A DNA stretch of 54,256 bases from Clostridia bacterium (lineage in GTDB: Bacteria > Bacillota > Clostridia > Christensenellales > Aristaeellaceae). The DNA is taken from the NCBI GenBank assembly GCA_017395065.1, contig JAFPWH010000007.1:1-54256 (forward strand), in the 5' to 3' direction. A program made the position numbers and the translations under genes. Position 1 is the first letter of the stretch. Every line of letters starts with the position of its first letter. A model generated the notes under the pieces. The model saw only the letters and a program-made list of their open reading frames with translations. It was not told the DNA's origin and did no database searches. Shown here in pieces: positions 14,346 through 26,266 of this stretch.

Positions 14346-15275
14346 TCAGTAGTCCCTGTGCTTTTTCCAGACGTCCAGCACCAGCATGTATCTTTCCAGC
14401 GGCAGGCCCTTGAAGGGGATGTTGCTGGTACAGTAGATGTAGCCCCCGCCGGGCTTTGCGTATTTTAGGCAGTATTCGCAGGATGCGATCACGTCTTCCT
14501 CGGTGCCGGTCTGCATTGCCGCGCAGTGTACGTTGCCGCACAGCGCGACCTTGTCGCCGTACATTTCCTTTACGGTGCGTATGTCCACGCCCGCCATCGG
14601 GTCCAGCGAGTGCAGCGCGTGGGGATTGCAGGCGACCAGCTGATCGATGATGGGCATGATGTTGCCGTCGGTGTGCTTGATCGCGTAGCCGCCGCGCGCG
14701 CGGATGGCCTTTATGATCTGTGCAAGATAGGGTGCGACGAATTCGGAAAACATTTTGGGCGACATAAAGGGCCCCGCGTTAAAGCAGTAGTCGGAGCAGA
14801 GGATGAAGCCGTCCATGCCGTGATCCAGGTAGTAGTAATCCCGCTCGATGGCTTCGTCCGCCATCCTGCGGCACTGTTCATGCACCTTTTCGGGTTCCTC
14901 GTACATCCCATAGCTGAGCTCGTACATGCCGTCGCCGTCGGGGATGGCGAGCGTTCCGTCTCCGTGCGCCATGACCATGAACTTGTCGCCCGAGAGCTCT
15001 TTGATGTACTCGCAGGTCTGCGCGATGTGCTCCCGGCTCAGATAGTGGATGCAGATGGCGTCGTGCTCCAGCGCCTCGTAGACCCTGATCATGTAGGCCG
15101 CGTTTTGTTTGAGCTTCTTCTGCTTTTCGGCTTCGCTCAGCCCCTCGAGCTGCTCCTCGTGCAGAAAGTCGCCGCCCATGAATTCGGGACACAGCTGAAA
15201 TTCCAGCTCGAACGTGGGCACGCGGTCAGGAACGCCCCTTTCAAGGGCCGTGATAAATCGCTGTCTGGGAGTCAT
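14346..15275 (-). CDS. Uroporphyrinogen-III decarboxylase-like protein (URO-D/MtaA family)
   Basis: A 309-residue TIM-barrel protein of the URO-D superfamily. Signs are the N-terminal MTPRQRFITALERGVPDRVP, typical of the methyltransferase-like branch (MtaA/CmuA/MtbA), the KHTDGNIMPIID strand, and the C-terminal GGGYIYCTSNIP. There are no haem genes nearby, so true HemE activity is unlikely. Members of this branch often move methyl groups to or from corrinoid or thiol carriers, or have unknown roles. No corrinoid protein is nearby either. It probably forms a two-gene unit with the FNT channel behind it, under the promoter at 15329-15357. Confidence 0.8.
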   Translation of the reverse strand: MTPRQRFITALERGVPDRVPTFELEFQLCPEFMGGDFLHEEQLEGLSEAEKQKKLKQNAAYMIRVYEALEHDAICIHYLSREHIAQTCEYIKELSGDKFMVMAHGDGTLAIPDGDGMYELSYGMYEEPEKVHEQCRRMADEAIERDYYYLDHGMDGFILCSDYCFNAGPFMSPKMFSEFVAPYLAQIIKAIRARGGYAIKHTDGNIMPIIDQLVACNPHALHSLDPMAGVDIRTVKEMYGDKVALCGNVHCAAMQTGTEEDVIASCEYCLKYAKPGGGYIYCTSNIPFKGLPLERYMLVLDVWKKHRDY

Positions 15276-15328
15276 ATGCTTTATTCCTCTGTTCGGTCCG
15301 ACCCGTTTTATCGATCGCTCGTTTTCTT

Positions 15329-15357
15329 ATTATATCCGATTTGCCTGAAGAGTTCAA
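15329..15357 (-). promoter_or_regulatory. Promoter of the URO-D-like/FNT unit
   Basis: TTGAAC (15357-15352) and TATAAT (15334-15329) with a 17-bp spacer. Confidence 0.85.
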
Positions 15358-15388
15358 TCCCTTTCCCGCCGTTGCTAAGCTTTTTTGA

Positions 15389-18562
<3,174 letters not shown>

Positions 18563-18573
18563 GGTAAGGACGA

Positions 18574-19455
18574 ATGTACACAGCCGATGGTTGGCGCGAC
18601 TACGAGGTGCTGGATACCGGCGACGGCATGAAGCTCGAGCGCTGGGGCAGCTTCCTTCTGTCGCGCCCCGACCCCCAGGTCATCTGGCCGAAGGCCGACA
18701 AGGAATCGTGGAGCAGAGCGGACGCCCGCTACCACCGTTCGAGCAAGGGCGGGGGCGAATGGGAGTTCGTCAAAAAGCTGCCCGAAAGCTGGACGGTAAA
18801 ATACCGATCCTGTCAGTTCATCGTGCATCCCACCAGCTTCAAGCACACCGGCCTTTTCCCCGAACAGGCCGTAAACTGGGACTGGATGAGCGGTCTCATT
18901 CAAAACAGGCAGCAAGAGACGCGCGTTTTGAACCTTTTCGGCTACACCGGCGGCGCGACCTGCGCCTGCATAAGCGCCGGCGCGCACGTGACCCACGTGG
19001 ACGCCGCAAAGGGCATGGTGCAGTGGGCGGGCGAAAACCGCAAAATGTGCGGTCTGGACGAAAACCGCGTGCGCTGGATCGTGGACGACTGCGTAAAGTT
19101 CGTAGAGCGGGAAGCGCGCCGCGGCAAGACCTACGACGCCATCCTCATGGACCCGCCCTCCTACGGGCGCGGCCCGAAGGGCGAAATCTGGAAGCTGGAG
19201 GACGAGCTTTATCCGCTGGTCGAGGCCGCCTCCGCGCTGATCAGCGACGATCCGCTTTTCATGCTCATCAACAGCTACACCACGGGGCTTCAGCCGGCGG
19301 TGCTGAGCAATATCCTGACGAAGACGGTACAAAAGCGCTTCGGTGGGCACGTGGAAGCCGGCGAAGTGGTTTTGCCGGTGAGAAGCGGCGGCGTGCTGCC
19401 CTGCGGCGCGTCGGGCCGCTGGACGGCGCCAAAGAACGCGCCGGCCAAGGAATAA
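18574..19455 (+). CDS. Class I SAM-dependent methyltransferase (RlmI/RlmK-like)
   Basis: A 293-residue methyltransferase of the RlmI/RlmK-type group, which methylates 23S rRNA bases. The SAM-binding strand is VLNLFGYTGGATCACISAGA, followed by the acidic VDAAKGMVQWA and the motif IV region AILMDPPSYGRGPKG. The usual N-terminal PUA domain of RlmI is missing or replaced by a short segment of about 90 residues. It begins 11 bp after lacZ with GAGGTAAGGA as ribosome site and is co-transcribed. The exact target base is not known from sequence. Confidence 0.85.
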   Translation: MYTADGWRDYEVLDTGDGMKLERWGSFLLSRPDPQVIWPKADKESWSRADARYHRSSKGGGEWEFVKKLPESWTVKYRSCQFIVHPTSFKHTGLFPEQAVNWDWMSGLIQNRQQETRVLNLFGYTGGATCACISAGAHVTHVDAAKGMVQWAGENRKMCGLDENRVRWIVDDCVKFVEREARRGKTYDAILMDPPSYGRGPKGEIWKLEDELYPLVEAASALISDDPLFMLINSYTTGLQPAVLSNILTKTVQKRFGGHVEAGEVVLPVRSGGVLPCGASGRWTAPKNAPAKE

Positions 19456-19465
19456 GACGGGTTTT

Positions 19466-20812
19466 ATGCCGATGGAAAGAACGAATTCAGCTTTTGTGAT
19501 GGACAGGCAGCGCCTGATTTCGGTCGCGGCGGTCGTGATTTTCTTACACACCGCCTGCGGCTTGCTTCGCTTTCTTACAGCCGAAGCGGTCGCGCTGGCG
19601 ATCGATTACGCTGCATGCCTTGCGCTGCTCGTAAGCTTCGTGCTGTACGCAAGGCAGAACAGGCCGCGCCTTTCAGAGCACGTCGAATGGAAGGGCGAAA
19701 AGGGGCTTCTGCTTTTCATGTTCGTTTGGCTTATACTTTCGTGCATCGCCAACCTCCTGTTCGTCGGTCCCAAAAACGTCTATTACGCGCCGAACGCACT
19801 GATCGACGCGGCGCTTTTGTTCTTCGTGTACTTCCCTTTCGGGCGGCTGATCGCGCGCGAGGGCGCAAGCGGGCTTACGGTAAAACTGCTGTGCCTATTG
19901 CTTACGTTGTGGTCGCTGTTCATACTGGCGGTGCTCGTCTTCGTGTTCATGGGCAGGGTCATGGTGCTGCCGGGAGGCGTCAGGCTGGGCGTATATGAAG
20001 AATACAACGCGCTGGCGCTGAACAATAACCCCAATTCCACCTCCTGTATCGAATACGTGTTCCTTATGAGCTGCGCGCTGGCCGCGCTGAGCACGAAGCG
20101 CAGGGCTTTCAGGTTGGTCTGCATCGTCTTTATGCTGATCCACTTTACGGCGCTGGTGATCTCCGGCTCGCGTGCGTACTTTCTGTCCGCTTTGGTCGCT
20201 TTCGGCCTGACGGGCTTCGGCGCGGTCTGGCGGCGTTTTGACCAAAGGAAGACAGCCGCAAGGCTCGGCATCGCGCTGCTTGCGGCGATTTGTACGGTTT
20301 TTGCGCTCCTGCTTCTGCGCTACGCGGTGGACTGTCTGTTCGGGCTCGTCGGCAGCGAAAAGCCGATGATCCCCACCGACAAGCGGCTTTCGGGCCGCAC
20401 GGACATATGGATCCGTTCCGTAAAATCGATCTTTCACAGCGCCCTGCGCTATCTTTTCGGCGTCGGTGCGGCAAATTCGCACGCCGCCATGGCCGAATAC
20501 GGGCACGTCCATCTCTACACGCACAATCAGTTTCTTGAGATCGGCGTGTGCGCGGGCGTTCCCTGCATGGCCGCGTTCGCTTGCCTTTGCTGGATGCTGG
20601 CAAAGAAGGGCGCTTGGATCGCGCTTAAGCAGGCCTCTTCACTCAAGCGCGTGCTCGCGGTGGCGTTTTTTGCTTCGCTTCTGATCGCAAATCTCGCCGA
20701 GGCGCACCTTCTGTTCTACCGCCGTCCGCCGAGCTACGCTTTTTTCCTGCTCGCGGGCTGGATTTATGAAATCTGCCTTTCGGCGCGCGCAAGCGCCGAA
20801 GACCAAACTTGA
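19466..20812 (+). CDS. O-antigen ligase/polymerase-like membrane protein
   Basis: A 448-residue membrane protein with about eleven predicted helices. The large loop between helices near residues 290-355 contains SGRTDIWIRSV and THNQFLEIG, the pattern of the Wzy_C/WaaL O-antigen ligase family. Such proteins polymerise or transfer lipid-linked glycans on the outer face of the membrane. In a Gram-positive-type cell it would act on exopolysaccharide or a wall glycan. No glycosyltransferase cluster surrounds it, which is odd. It follows the methyltransferase by 10 bp and is followed by purA after 19 bp. Confidence 0.85.
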   Translation: MPMERTNSAFVMDRQRLISVAAVVIFLHTACGLLRFLTAEAVALAIDYAACLALLVSFVLYARQNRPRLSEHVEWKGEKGLLLFMFVWLILSCIANLLFVGPKNVYYAPNALIDAALLFFVYFPFGRLIAREGASGLTVKLLCLLLTLWSLFILAVLVFVFMGRVMVLPGGVRLGVYEEYNALALNNNPNSTSCIEYVFLMSCALAALSTKRRAFRLVCIVFMLIHFTALVISGSRAYFLSALVAFGLTGFGAVWRRFDQRKTAARLGIALLAAICTVFALLLLRYAVDCLFGLVGSEKPMIPTDKRLSGRTDIWIRSVKSIFHSALRYLFGVGAANSHAAMAEYGHVHLYTHNQFLEIGVCAGVPCMAAFACLCWMLAKKGAWIALKQASSLKRVLAVAFFASLLIANLAEAHLLFYRRPPSYAFFLLAGWIYEICLSARASAEDQT

Positions 20813-20831
20813 AACAGGGAGGCTCTTTTTT

Positions 20832-22100
20832 ATGCTCACCGCAATCGTAGGCATCAACTGGGGCGACGAGGGCAAGGGCCGCATGGTCGATCTGCTCTCC
20901 CGCGATTACGACATCATCTGTCGCTATCAGGGCGGCAACAACGCGGGGCACACCGTGGTGAACGACAAAGGGACCTTTGTGCTGAACCTCCTGCCGAGCG
21001 GCATACTGCGCGACGGCACCGTCAACGTAATGGGCAATGGCATGGTGATCGACCTTGCGCATCTGTGCGGCGAAATCGCTTCTCTCAGGGACAGGGGCAT
21101 CAGCGTCACGCCCGAAAACCTGGTCATCAGCGACAAGGCGATCGTGTGCCTTCCCTACCACAAGCTGCAGGACATCATGGAGGAGGAGCGCTTAAAGGAC
21201 AAAAAGTACGGCTCCACCCGCCGCGGCATCGGTCCCGTCTACGCGGACAAATACATCAAAAAGGGCCTCCGCATGGAGGATCTGTTCGACAGGGAAGCGC
21301 TCAGGGAAAAAATAAGCGACCTCGTCGAATGGAAAAACCTGACCGTGACCGGGTACGGACACGCCCCCGTCGACCCCGACGAGATCTTCGCCTGGGCGAT
21401 CAAGTATTCCGAGCCGCTTTTGCCCTTTATCAGGGACTGCACGGCCTACCTCACCAACGCCGTAAGGCACGAGCACAAAAACGTGCTGTTCGAAGCGCAG
21501 CTTGGCGCGCTGAGAGACATCGATTTCGGCATCTACCCGTACACCTCTTCCTCCACCACGCTGGCCGCCTATGCACCCATCGGCGCGGGCATCCCCTTTG
21601 CGCGCTTAAACCGCGTAACGGGCATCATCAAGGCCTACTCCACCTGCGTGGGTGAAGGCCCGTTCACGGCCGAGCTGTTCGGCGAGGAGGCCGAAAGGCT
21701 TCGCAAGGCGGGCGGCGAATACGGCGCGGCCACAGGACGTCCCCGCCGCGTGGGGCCCTTCGACGTGCCCGCCTCCCGCTACGGCGTGGACGCACAGGGC
21801 GCGACGGAGCTTGCGCTTACGAAGCTCGACGTGCTAAGCTACATGGACAAAATACCCGTCGTCACCGCCTACGACATAGACGGCGAGATCACGACGGATT
21901 TCCCCTCGGGCGCGCGCCTGCTGAAAGCCAAGCCCGTCATAGAGTATCTGCAGGGTTTCGGCGACGTATCGGGCTGCCGGAGCTACTCGGAGCTCAACGA
22001 AAACGCGAAGGCCTATATAAAATACATCGAAAACGCGATGCGCTGCCCGATCAAGTACGTCTCGGTCGGCGCGAGCAGGGAAGCCTGCATCATGCTGTGA
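20832..22100 (+). CDS. purA: Adenylosuccinate synthase
   Basis: A 422-residue GTP-dependent ligase that makes adenylosuccinate from IMP and aspartate in AMP synthesis. The N-terminal GTP/IMP loop is GINWGDEGKGRMVDLLS (the usual final Lys of GDEGKGK is Arg here). QGGNNAGHTVV, STRRGIGPVYADK and the C-terminal SVGASREACI are all present. The ATG at 20832 follows GGGAGG; an upstream extension belongs to the end of the previous gene. It is the last gene of the lacZ operon and is closed by a strong terminator. Confidence 0.97.
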   Translation: MLTAIVGINWGDEGKGRMVDLLSRDYDIICRYQGGNNAGHTVVNDKGTFVLNLLPSGILRDGTVNVMGNGMVIDLAHLCGEIASLRDRGISVTPENLVISDKAIVCLPYHKLQDIMEEERLKDKKYGSTRRGIGPVYADKYIKKGLRMEDLFDREALREKISDLVEWKNLTVTGYGHAPVDPDEIFAWAIKYSEPLLPFIRDCTAYLTNAVRHEHKNVLFEAQLGALRDIDFGIYPYTSSSTTLAAYAPIGAGIPFARLNRVTGIIKAYSTCVGEGPFTAELFGEEAERLRKAGGEYGAATGRPRRVGPFDVPASRYGVDAQGATELALTKLDVLSYMDKIPVVTAYDIDGEITTDFPSGARLLKAKPVIEYLQGFGDVSGCRSYSELNENAKAYIKYIENAMRCPIKYVSVGASREACIML

Positions 22101-22121
22101 TCGTGCCGTAACATAAAAAGC

Positions 22122-22153
22122 GCTGCTGCGGAAAAAGCTCCGCAGCAGCTTTT
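22122..22153. terminator. Bidirectional terminator between purA and the tldE-like gene
   Basis: An 11-bp perfect stem GCTGCTGCGGA/TCCGCAGCAGC with TTTT on the plus side (22150-22153) and a T run on the minus side; it serves the two convergent genes. Confidence 0.93.
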
Positions 22154-22168
22154 GTGTCTGTATTAGGT

Positions 22169-23470
22169 TTATTTGCCGGAGATGGTGACGCCGTCGAAGG
22201 AGATGTACGGCACACTCATCGAGCCGTTGCACAGTACCTCGCTGCCGATGTCGCGGATGTGCGTGAGCATTTCGGGAACGCTCCCGCTGATCATGGTTTC
22301 GCTGAGCGCGCCCGCAAGGCGGCCGTTTTCGATCAGGAAGCTGTTCTTGGCGACGCCCGAAAATTCGCCGCCCGCGGAGGGCTGTCCACCCGAGAAGCGC
22401 ATGACCAGCACACCCTTTTCGATGCCCTTGATCATCTCGTCCAGCGTCTTTTCGCCGGGCGTTATGCTGATCTCCCAGCTGTCGGAGCCGGCGCGCACGC
22501 CCTTGGTCTTGTTGGCGCCGTACTGGGAAAGCTGGAAGGACTTGAGGACGCCGTTTTCGATGAGTTCGAAGTCCTTGGCGGGATAACCTTCGCCGGTGTA
22601 TTCGCTGCCGCTGACCACGTAGGGCGCGTGGGGCGTGATGGCGAGAGTAAAGCGTTCGTCCGCCACCTGCGCATTCAGTTTGTCCTTCCAGATGCTGGTC
22701 GCGTCGATCAGGCTGAGATCGGACACGAAGTTACTGAGCACCGTACCGACCACGATCTCGAGCGACGCCATCGGGGCAAGCAGCACTGTGCCGGTGAACT
22801 TGCCTTCGAGCGGCCCGGCGCCCAGCTGCGCTTCGATCTGGGTAAACTCCCGCTCGATGAGCGCGCAGTCGATCAGAGGCTTGTCCAGGGTCTTGAGGCT
22901 GACCTCGGTGCCGTAGAAGGACGTGCCCTTTTCGCCCTCGTGCGCGGAATACATCAGCGATATGTTGTAGCTGCCGCCGTGCGTGGTGTATTTTACGCCG
23001 TAGGAGTTCATGTACACACACTTTACGCCGTTGTGATCGCAGATGACCTGTTCGAGCATGATCTTGGGATGGCGCGCCGATACATCTTTAAGCAGTTCCT
23101 TCGTGCGCATGAAGAGCGCCTCGGTGTCGCACTCGGGCGCGCCGTCGGTAAAGTGCTCGTCGCAGGCCTCGGCGCAGAATTCCCAGGCGTCGTCCGGCTG
23201 GGCGCTTTCGCAGGCGGCCAGACAGTCGCCCACGGCGGCCTTCACCGCGTCGTCGTCGAAGCGGTTTATGCGGACCGAGCCCTTGCGCTTGTCCCTGAGC
23301 ACCGTTACGGAAACGCTGCGGTCAAAGAGCGTGCGCATCAGCGAAAAGCGGCCGCCGTCGACGTTGAATTCTTTCTTCTCGCTCTCGCTCACACGGCACT
23401 GCGCGGCATCCGCGCCCTGTTTTTTTGCCTCGTCGAGTATGAGAGAGGCTATAGCTGTCAGTCTGTCCAT
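22169..23470 (-). CDS. pmbA: TldE/PmbA-family metalloprotease subunit
   Basis: A 433-residue member of the TldD/PmbA family, the TldE-type partner. It lacks the HExxxH metal motif present in the neighbouring TldD, as expected of TldE. Family features are the N-terminal helical region, SVSVTVLRDKRKGSV and the C-terminal FSGVAKNSFLIENG. In Escherichia coli TldD and TldE form a heterodimer that digests unfolded peptides and matures microcin B17 and CcdA. The ATG at 23470 lies one base after the tldD stop and its ribosome site (GGAGG) is inside the end of tldD. No peptide precursor gene was seen next to the pair. Confidence 0.9.
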   Translation of the reverse strand: MDRLTAIASLILDEAKKQGADAAQCRVSESEKKEFNVDGGRFSLMRTLFDRSVSVTVLRDKRKGSVRINRFDDDAVKAAVGDCLAACESAQPDDAWEFCAEACDEHFTDGAPECDTEALFMRTKELLKDVSARHPKIMLEQVICDHNGVKCVYMNSYGVKYTTHGGSYNISLMYSAHEGEKGTSFYGTEVSLKTLDKPLIDCALIEREFTQIEAQLGAGPLEGKFTGTVLLAPMASLEIVVGTVLSNFVSDLSLIDATSIWKDKLNAQVADERFTLAITPHAPYVVSGSEYTGEGYPAKDFELIENGVLKSFQLSQYGANKTKGVRAGSDSWEISITPGEKTLDEMIKGIEKGVLVMRFSGGQPSAGGEFSGVAKNSFLIENGRLAGALSETMISGSVPEMLTHIRDIGSEVLCNGSMSVPYISFDGVTISGK

Positions 23471-23471
23471 T

Positions 23472-24857
23472 TTAACGACCTCCGATCATCACTTTGCAGC
23501 GCAGCGCAGGGCCGCCCATGCCCACGGGCATCGGCTGCTTTTTGCCGCAGAAGCCGGACGAAGACCAGATCACTTCGTCGCCCACCATGTCCACGGTCTT
23601 AAGCATGTCAAAGGCCACGCCGGAGATGGTGGTATCCAATAGCGCCCGGCCGAGCTTTCCGTTTTTGATCTCATAGCCCATGGTGACGCCGAACATGAAT
23701 TCGCCCGTCGTGTCGGCTTGTCCGTTGCCGGAATCGATCAGGTAGTAGCCGTCGTCGATGGACGAGATCATTTCCTCGAGCTTGTCCTTGCCCGGATGGA
23801 TGGACGTGTTGCGCATGCGGATGAGCGGCTCGTCCGAGAACAGCCATGCCCTTGCGTTGCCCGCGGGCTCCATGCCGAAATGCAGCGCGCTTTCGCGGTT
23901 GTTCATGTAGCCGATCAGCATGCCGTCCTTGATGAGCGTCACGTCCTTTGCCTTCGTGCCCTCGTCGTCCACGAACACGGGGAGGGGGCAGCGCTTGCCG
24001 AAGGCAGTGTTCGCAAAGTCCGTAAGCGTCACGAGGTCGCTGGCGACACGCTTGTTCAGGTTGTGCGCGGCGACGCTTCCGCCCAGCACGAGGTCGGCCT
24101 CGACCGTGTGGCCAACGGCCTCGTGGGAGAGCATGCCCGTCATGATGCCGCCCAGGATCACGGTCTTTAAGCCCGCTTCGGCGTACACGCCGTCCTTTTT
24201 GAGCATGAGCTGTTCGTACAGTTCGTCCGCCTTTTTGCGGCAGGCGTCAAAAGATGTGAAGTTCAGATCGAACGTGCCCTCGCCGCCCACGGAGCCGAAG
24301 CGCTCCACGGGCACGCCGGCGGGCGTCGCGGCGATGAAGTTCATCATGCAGTAGGAGCGCGGAAGGATCGTGTGCGCGTCCGTACCGTCCGGCGTCACGA
24401 GCAGCTTCTCCATGGAGTCCTCCATGGCGATGAGCTGGCGGCTCAAAAGCCCCGGACAGTTCTTTTCGACGTAGGCGTCCAGCTCCTTCAAAAAGTCGAC
24501 GTAGATTTTCTGCGCAGGGTCGTTGATGCCCTCGGTGACAAAGCAGCGGCCGCCTGCCAAAGCGGGCAGGGCGGGCTTGTCCGCGCCTGCGTGCGTCTCC
24601 ATGAACGCGGCGTTTTCGTCCGCGGCCGAAAGCACCATGCGCGCGGCCTCCGGCGAATACTCCGCCATCGAGGAAAAGCCGCAGGCGCCCTTGCGGTACA
24701 CCCGCGCGGAGACGCCCGAAATGTCCGTGCGCGCGTTTTGTACAAGATTGCCCGAAACCATCACCACGCTGCGGGAACGGTTGAGCTGCCCGCGCAGCTC
24801 CGTATGCGCGCCCGCGGCAAAGGAAGGCTTAAGGTCTGAAAGGATATCGCTGAGCAT
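23472..24857 (-). CDS. tldD: TldD-family metalloprotease
   Basis: A 461-residue catalytic subunit of the TldD/TldE protease. The metal site is HEAVGHT (His245, Glu246, His250) in a context ending EADLVLGG, and the C-terminal GFCGKKQPMPVGMGGP is typical of TldD. The start at 24857 has AAGGAGG at ideal distance; a longer frame upstream overlaps the promoter. A textbook promoter (TTGACA-17-TATAAT) lies at 24894-24922. It forms a two-gene unit with the tldE-like gene. In this family the substrate is threaded into a closed chamber formed by both subunits. Confidence 0.93.
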   Translation of the reverse strand: MLSDILSDLKPSFAAGAHTELRGQLNRSRSVVMVSGNLVQNARTDISGVSARVYRKGACGFSSMAEYSPEAARMVLSAADENAAFMETHAGADKPALPALAGGRCFVTEGINDPAQKIYVDFLKELDAYVEKNCPGLLSRQLIAMEDSMEKLLVTPDGTDAHTILPRSYCMMNFIAATPAGVPVERFGSVGGEGTFDLNFTSFDACRKKADELYEQLMLKKDGVYAEAGLKTVILGGIMTGMLSHEAVGHTVEADLVLGGSVAAHNLNKRVASDLVTLTDFANTAFGKRCPLPVFVDDEGTKAKDVTLIKDGMLIGYMNNRESALHFGMEPAGNARAWLFSDEPLIRMRNTSIHPGKDKLEEMISSIDDGYYLIDSGNGQADTTGEFMFGVTMGYEIKNGKLGRALLDTTISGVAFDMLKTVDMVGDEVIWSSSGFCGKKQPMPVGMGGPALRCKVMIGGR

Positions 24858-24893
24858 GTTGTTCCTCCTTGCTGATTCTGTGTTTCCGGGTAT

Positions 24894-24922
24894 ATTATAG
24901 CCGGGGCAGGTCCGCGTGTCAA
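24894..24922 (-). promoter_or_regulatory. tldD/tldE promoter
   Basis: Perfect TTGACA (24922-24917) and TATAAT (24899-24894) with a 17-bp spacer. Confidence 0.92.
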
Positions 24923-25011
24923 TCGGCACGCATCTGGCAAAGCGCCTTTGCGCTGCTCAGTTCTTTGCTTTTCGGGGGTTCATGCGCAAAGCTGCCGCTT
25001 TGCGGAAGCGC

Positions 25012-25569
25012 TCACCCGCGTGGTCGCATCAGATAGTCTCTGAGCAGCTTCAGGCCGCCCGTCGGCACGCAGAAGCGACTACGGTCTGTTTTTATTTCAT
25101 TCCACACGAGTTCAAGATCGAACCAGCGGACCTCGTCCACTTCCGAGGCCTGCAGCGTAAGCTTTTCGGTGTCCACGGGGGCCGTGTACACATAGACGGC
25201 GCTTACTTCCCTGTCGCGGAAAGTCCGGGCGTGAAACACCTTTTCATACTGATGGCAGAAGCTGCCCGCGTAAGCGAGCTGTTCGGGCAGGGCGTCGATC
25301 CCCAATTCCTCCGACAGCTCCCTGAGCGCCGAGGCAAGCGGTTCCGAGCCCGCCGGTATATGCCCGGCAGAGGACGTGTCGTACATTCCGGGGAACGATT
25401 CTTTTTCCATGCTGCGCTTTTGAAGCAGCACGTCAAAGCCGCTTTTGCTTTGGCGCACCACCCACACATGCGCCGTGCGATGGCGTATGCCTTCGCTGTG
25501 CGCCCTGTCGCGGCTGACGGACTCCCCGGTGGGTCGGCCCGTTTCGTCTACGACGTCAAGATACTCCAT
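25012..25569 (-). CDS. Nudix hydrolase (YfcD/IPP-isomerase-like subgroup)
   Basis: A 185-residue Nudix protein. The Nudix box is GHIPAGSEPLASALRE followed by LSEELGI; the first acidic position of the box is Ser with a Glu shifted by one, and the REL-EE-LG core is intact. The N-terminal YLDVVDETGRPTGESVSRD is typical of the YfcD/isopentenyl-diphosphate-isomerase-like group. The substrate is not known. The ATG at 25569 is preferred (AAGG upstream) to one 16 codons earlier that overlaps the GNAT gene. It follows the GNAT gene by 37 bp on the same strand. Confidence 0.88.
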   Translation of the reverse strand: MEYLDVVDETGRPTGESVSRDRAHSEGIRHRTAHVWVVRQSKSGFDVLLQKRSMEKESFPGMYDTSSAGHIPAGSEPLASALRELSEELGIDALPEQLAYAGSFCHQYEKVFHARTFRDREVSAVYVYTAPVDTEKLTLQASEVDEVRWFDLELVWNEIKTDRSRFCVPTGGLKLLRDYLMRPRG

Positions 25570-25606
25570 TTGAAAACCTTCTTTCCGGAATTCGGAAAAA
25601 ACGGGG

Positions 25607-26095
25607 TCAATAGTCAAACGCCGCGTCGTCGACTCGAACCGTCGCCGTCAGCTTTTCGCCTTTGTACGGCTTTCTGATCTCGATCATGTTCAGCACCGTG
25701 TAGCCCTTCGAGCGAAGAAATCCGATCATGCCCTCGTTGTTGGGATGGACGAAATTGTAGACGGTGTCCTCCCCCATCGATCCGGCGATCTCTTCGGCCT
25801 TGCCGAAAAGCATCGTGCCGACGCCCTTCCTCCGATATTCCTCGCAAACGAATATGTGCTCCACCCAAAGGCAGGGCTCTTCGATCCTGCACAGGATATA
25901 GCCCACGAAGGCGCCGTTCTCCCGAGCGGCGTACACGGGGCAGCTTGATTTCAGAAAAGAAACGATCTCCTCCCGCGCTGCCGCAAGATCGGGCTGCGCC
26001 TCTATCCCCTTATAGGATTTAAGCTTCACCCGAAACGCTGCAAGCAGCGGCGCGATTTTGTCCGCGTCCTTCAGTTCGATTTTTACCAGTTCCAT
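25607..26095 (-). CDS. GNAT-family N-acetyltransferase
   Basis: A 162-residue acetyl-CoA-dependent acetyltransferase. The acetyl-CoA loop is YRRKGVGTMLF (motif A), preceded by the beta-strand WVEHIFVCE and followed by the C-terminal NNEGMIGFLRSKGY. The substrate cannot be told from sequence. GGAGGAG precedes the ATG at 26095. The 170 bp upstream, to the SGNH gene, hold no recognisable gene or promoter, so it may be read from the operon upstream. Confidence 0.88.
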   Translation of the reverse strand: MELVKIELKDADKIAPLLAAFRVKLKSYKGIEAQPDLAAAREEIVSFLKSSCPVYAARENGAFVGYILCRIEEPCLWVEHIFVCEEYRRKGVGTMLFGKAEEIAGSMGEDTVYNFVHPNNEGMIGFLRSKGYTVLNMIEIRKPYKGEKLTATVRVDDAAFDY

Positions 26096-26266
26096 ATCTC
26101 CTCCGCAAAACCGTTATGCCTTGCTTGTTTCCGTCAGGAATCACGCCGGTGCAAGTGCCTGCTCCGGGCATCTGTTTTCGACGCCGTGCTGTTTCGCAAG
26201 CATCTGCACCTGCGTGGTTTATCCGGCATAGGCCGCGCCGTTGACGTAGTTCGCGCTTCGCTGCCC

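Noticed and set aside
12949-14352. Plus-strand frame reading through nadK, its terminator and the FNT gene
   Set aside because: It shares DNA with nadK in another frame and contains a terminator hairpin; no ribosome site.
14346-15275. URO-D-like gene as true hemE
   Set aside because: The N-terminus is of the methyltransferase-like branch and no haem genes are near.
24986-25003. GCAAAGC/GCTTTGC hairpin after the Nudix gene as terminator
   Set aside because: The stem is only 7 bp and no T run follows on either strand; left unassigned.
26096-26266. Minus-strand 88-codon frame between the GNAT and SGNH genes
   Set aside because: It overlaps both neighbours, lacks a ribosome site and has low-complexity Arg/Gly composition.
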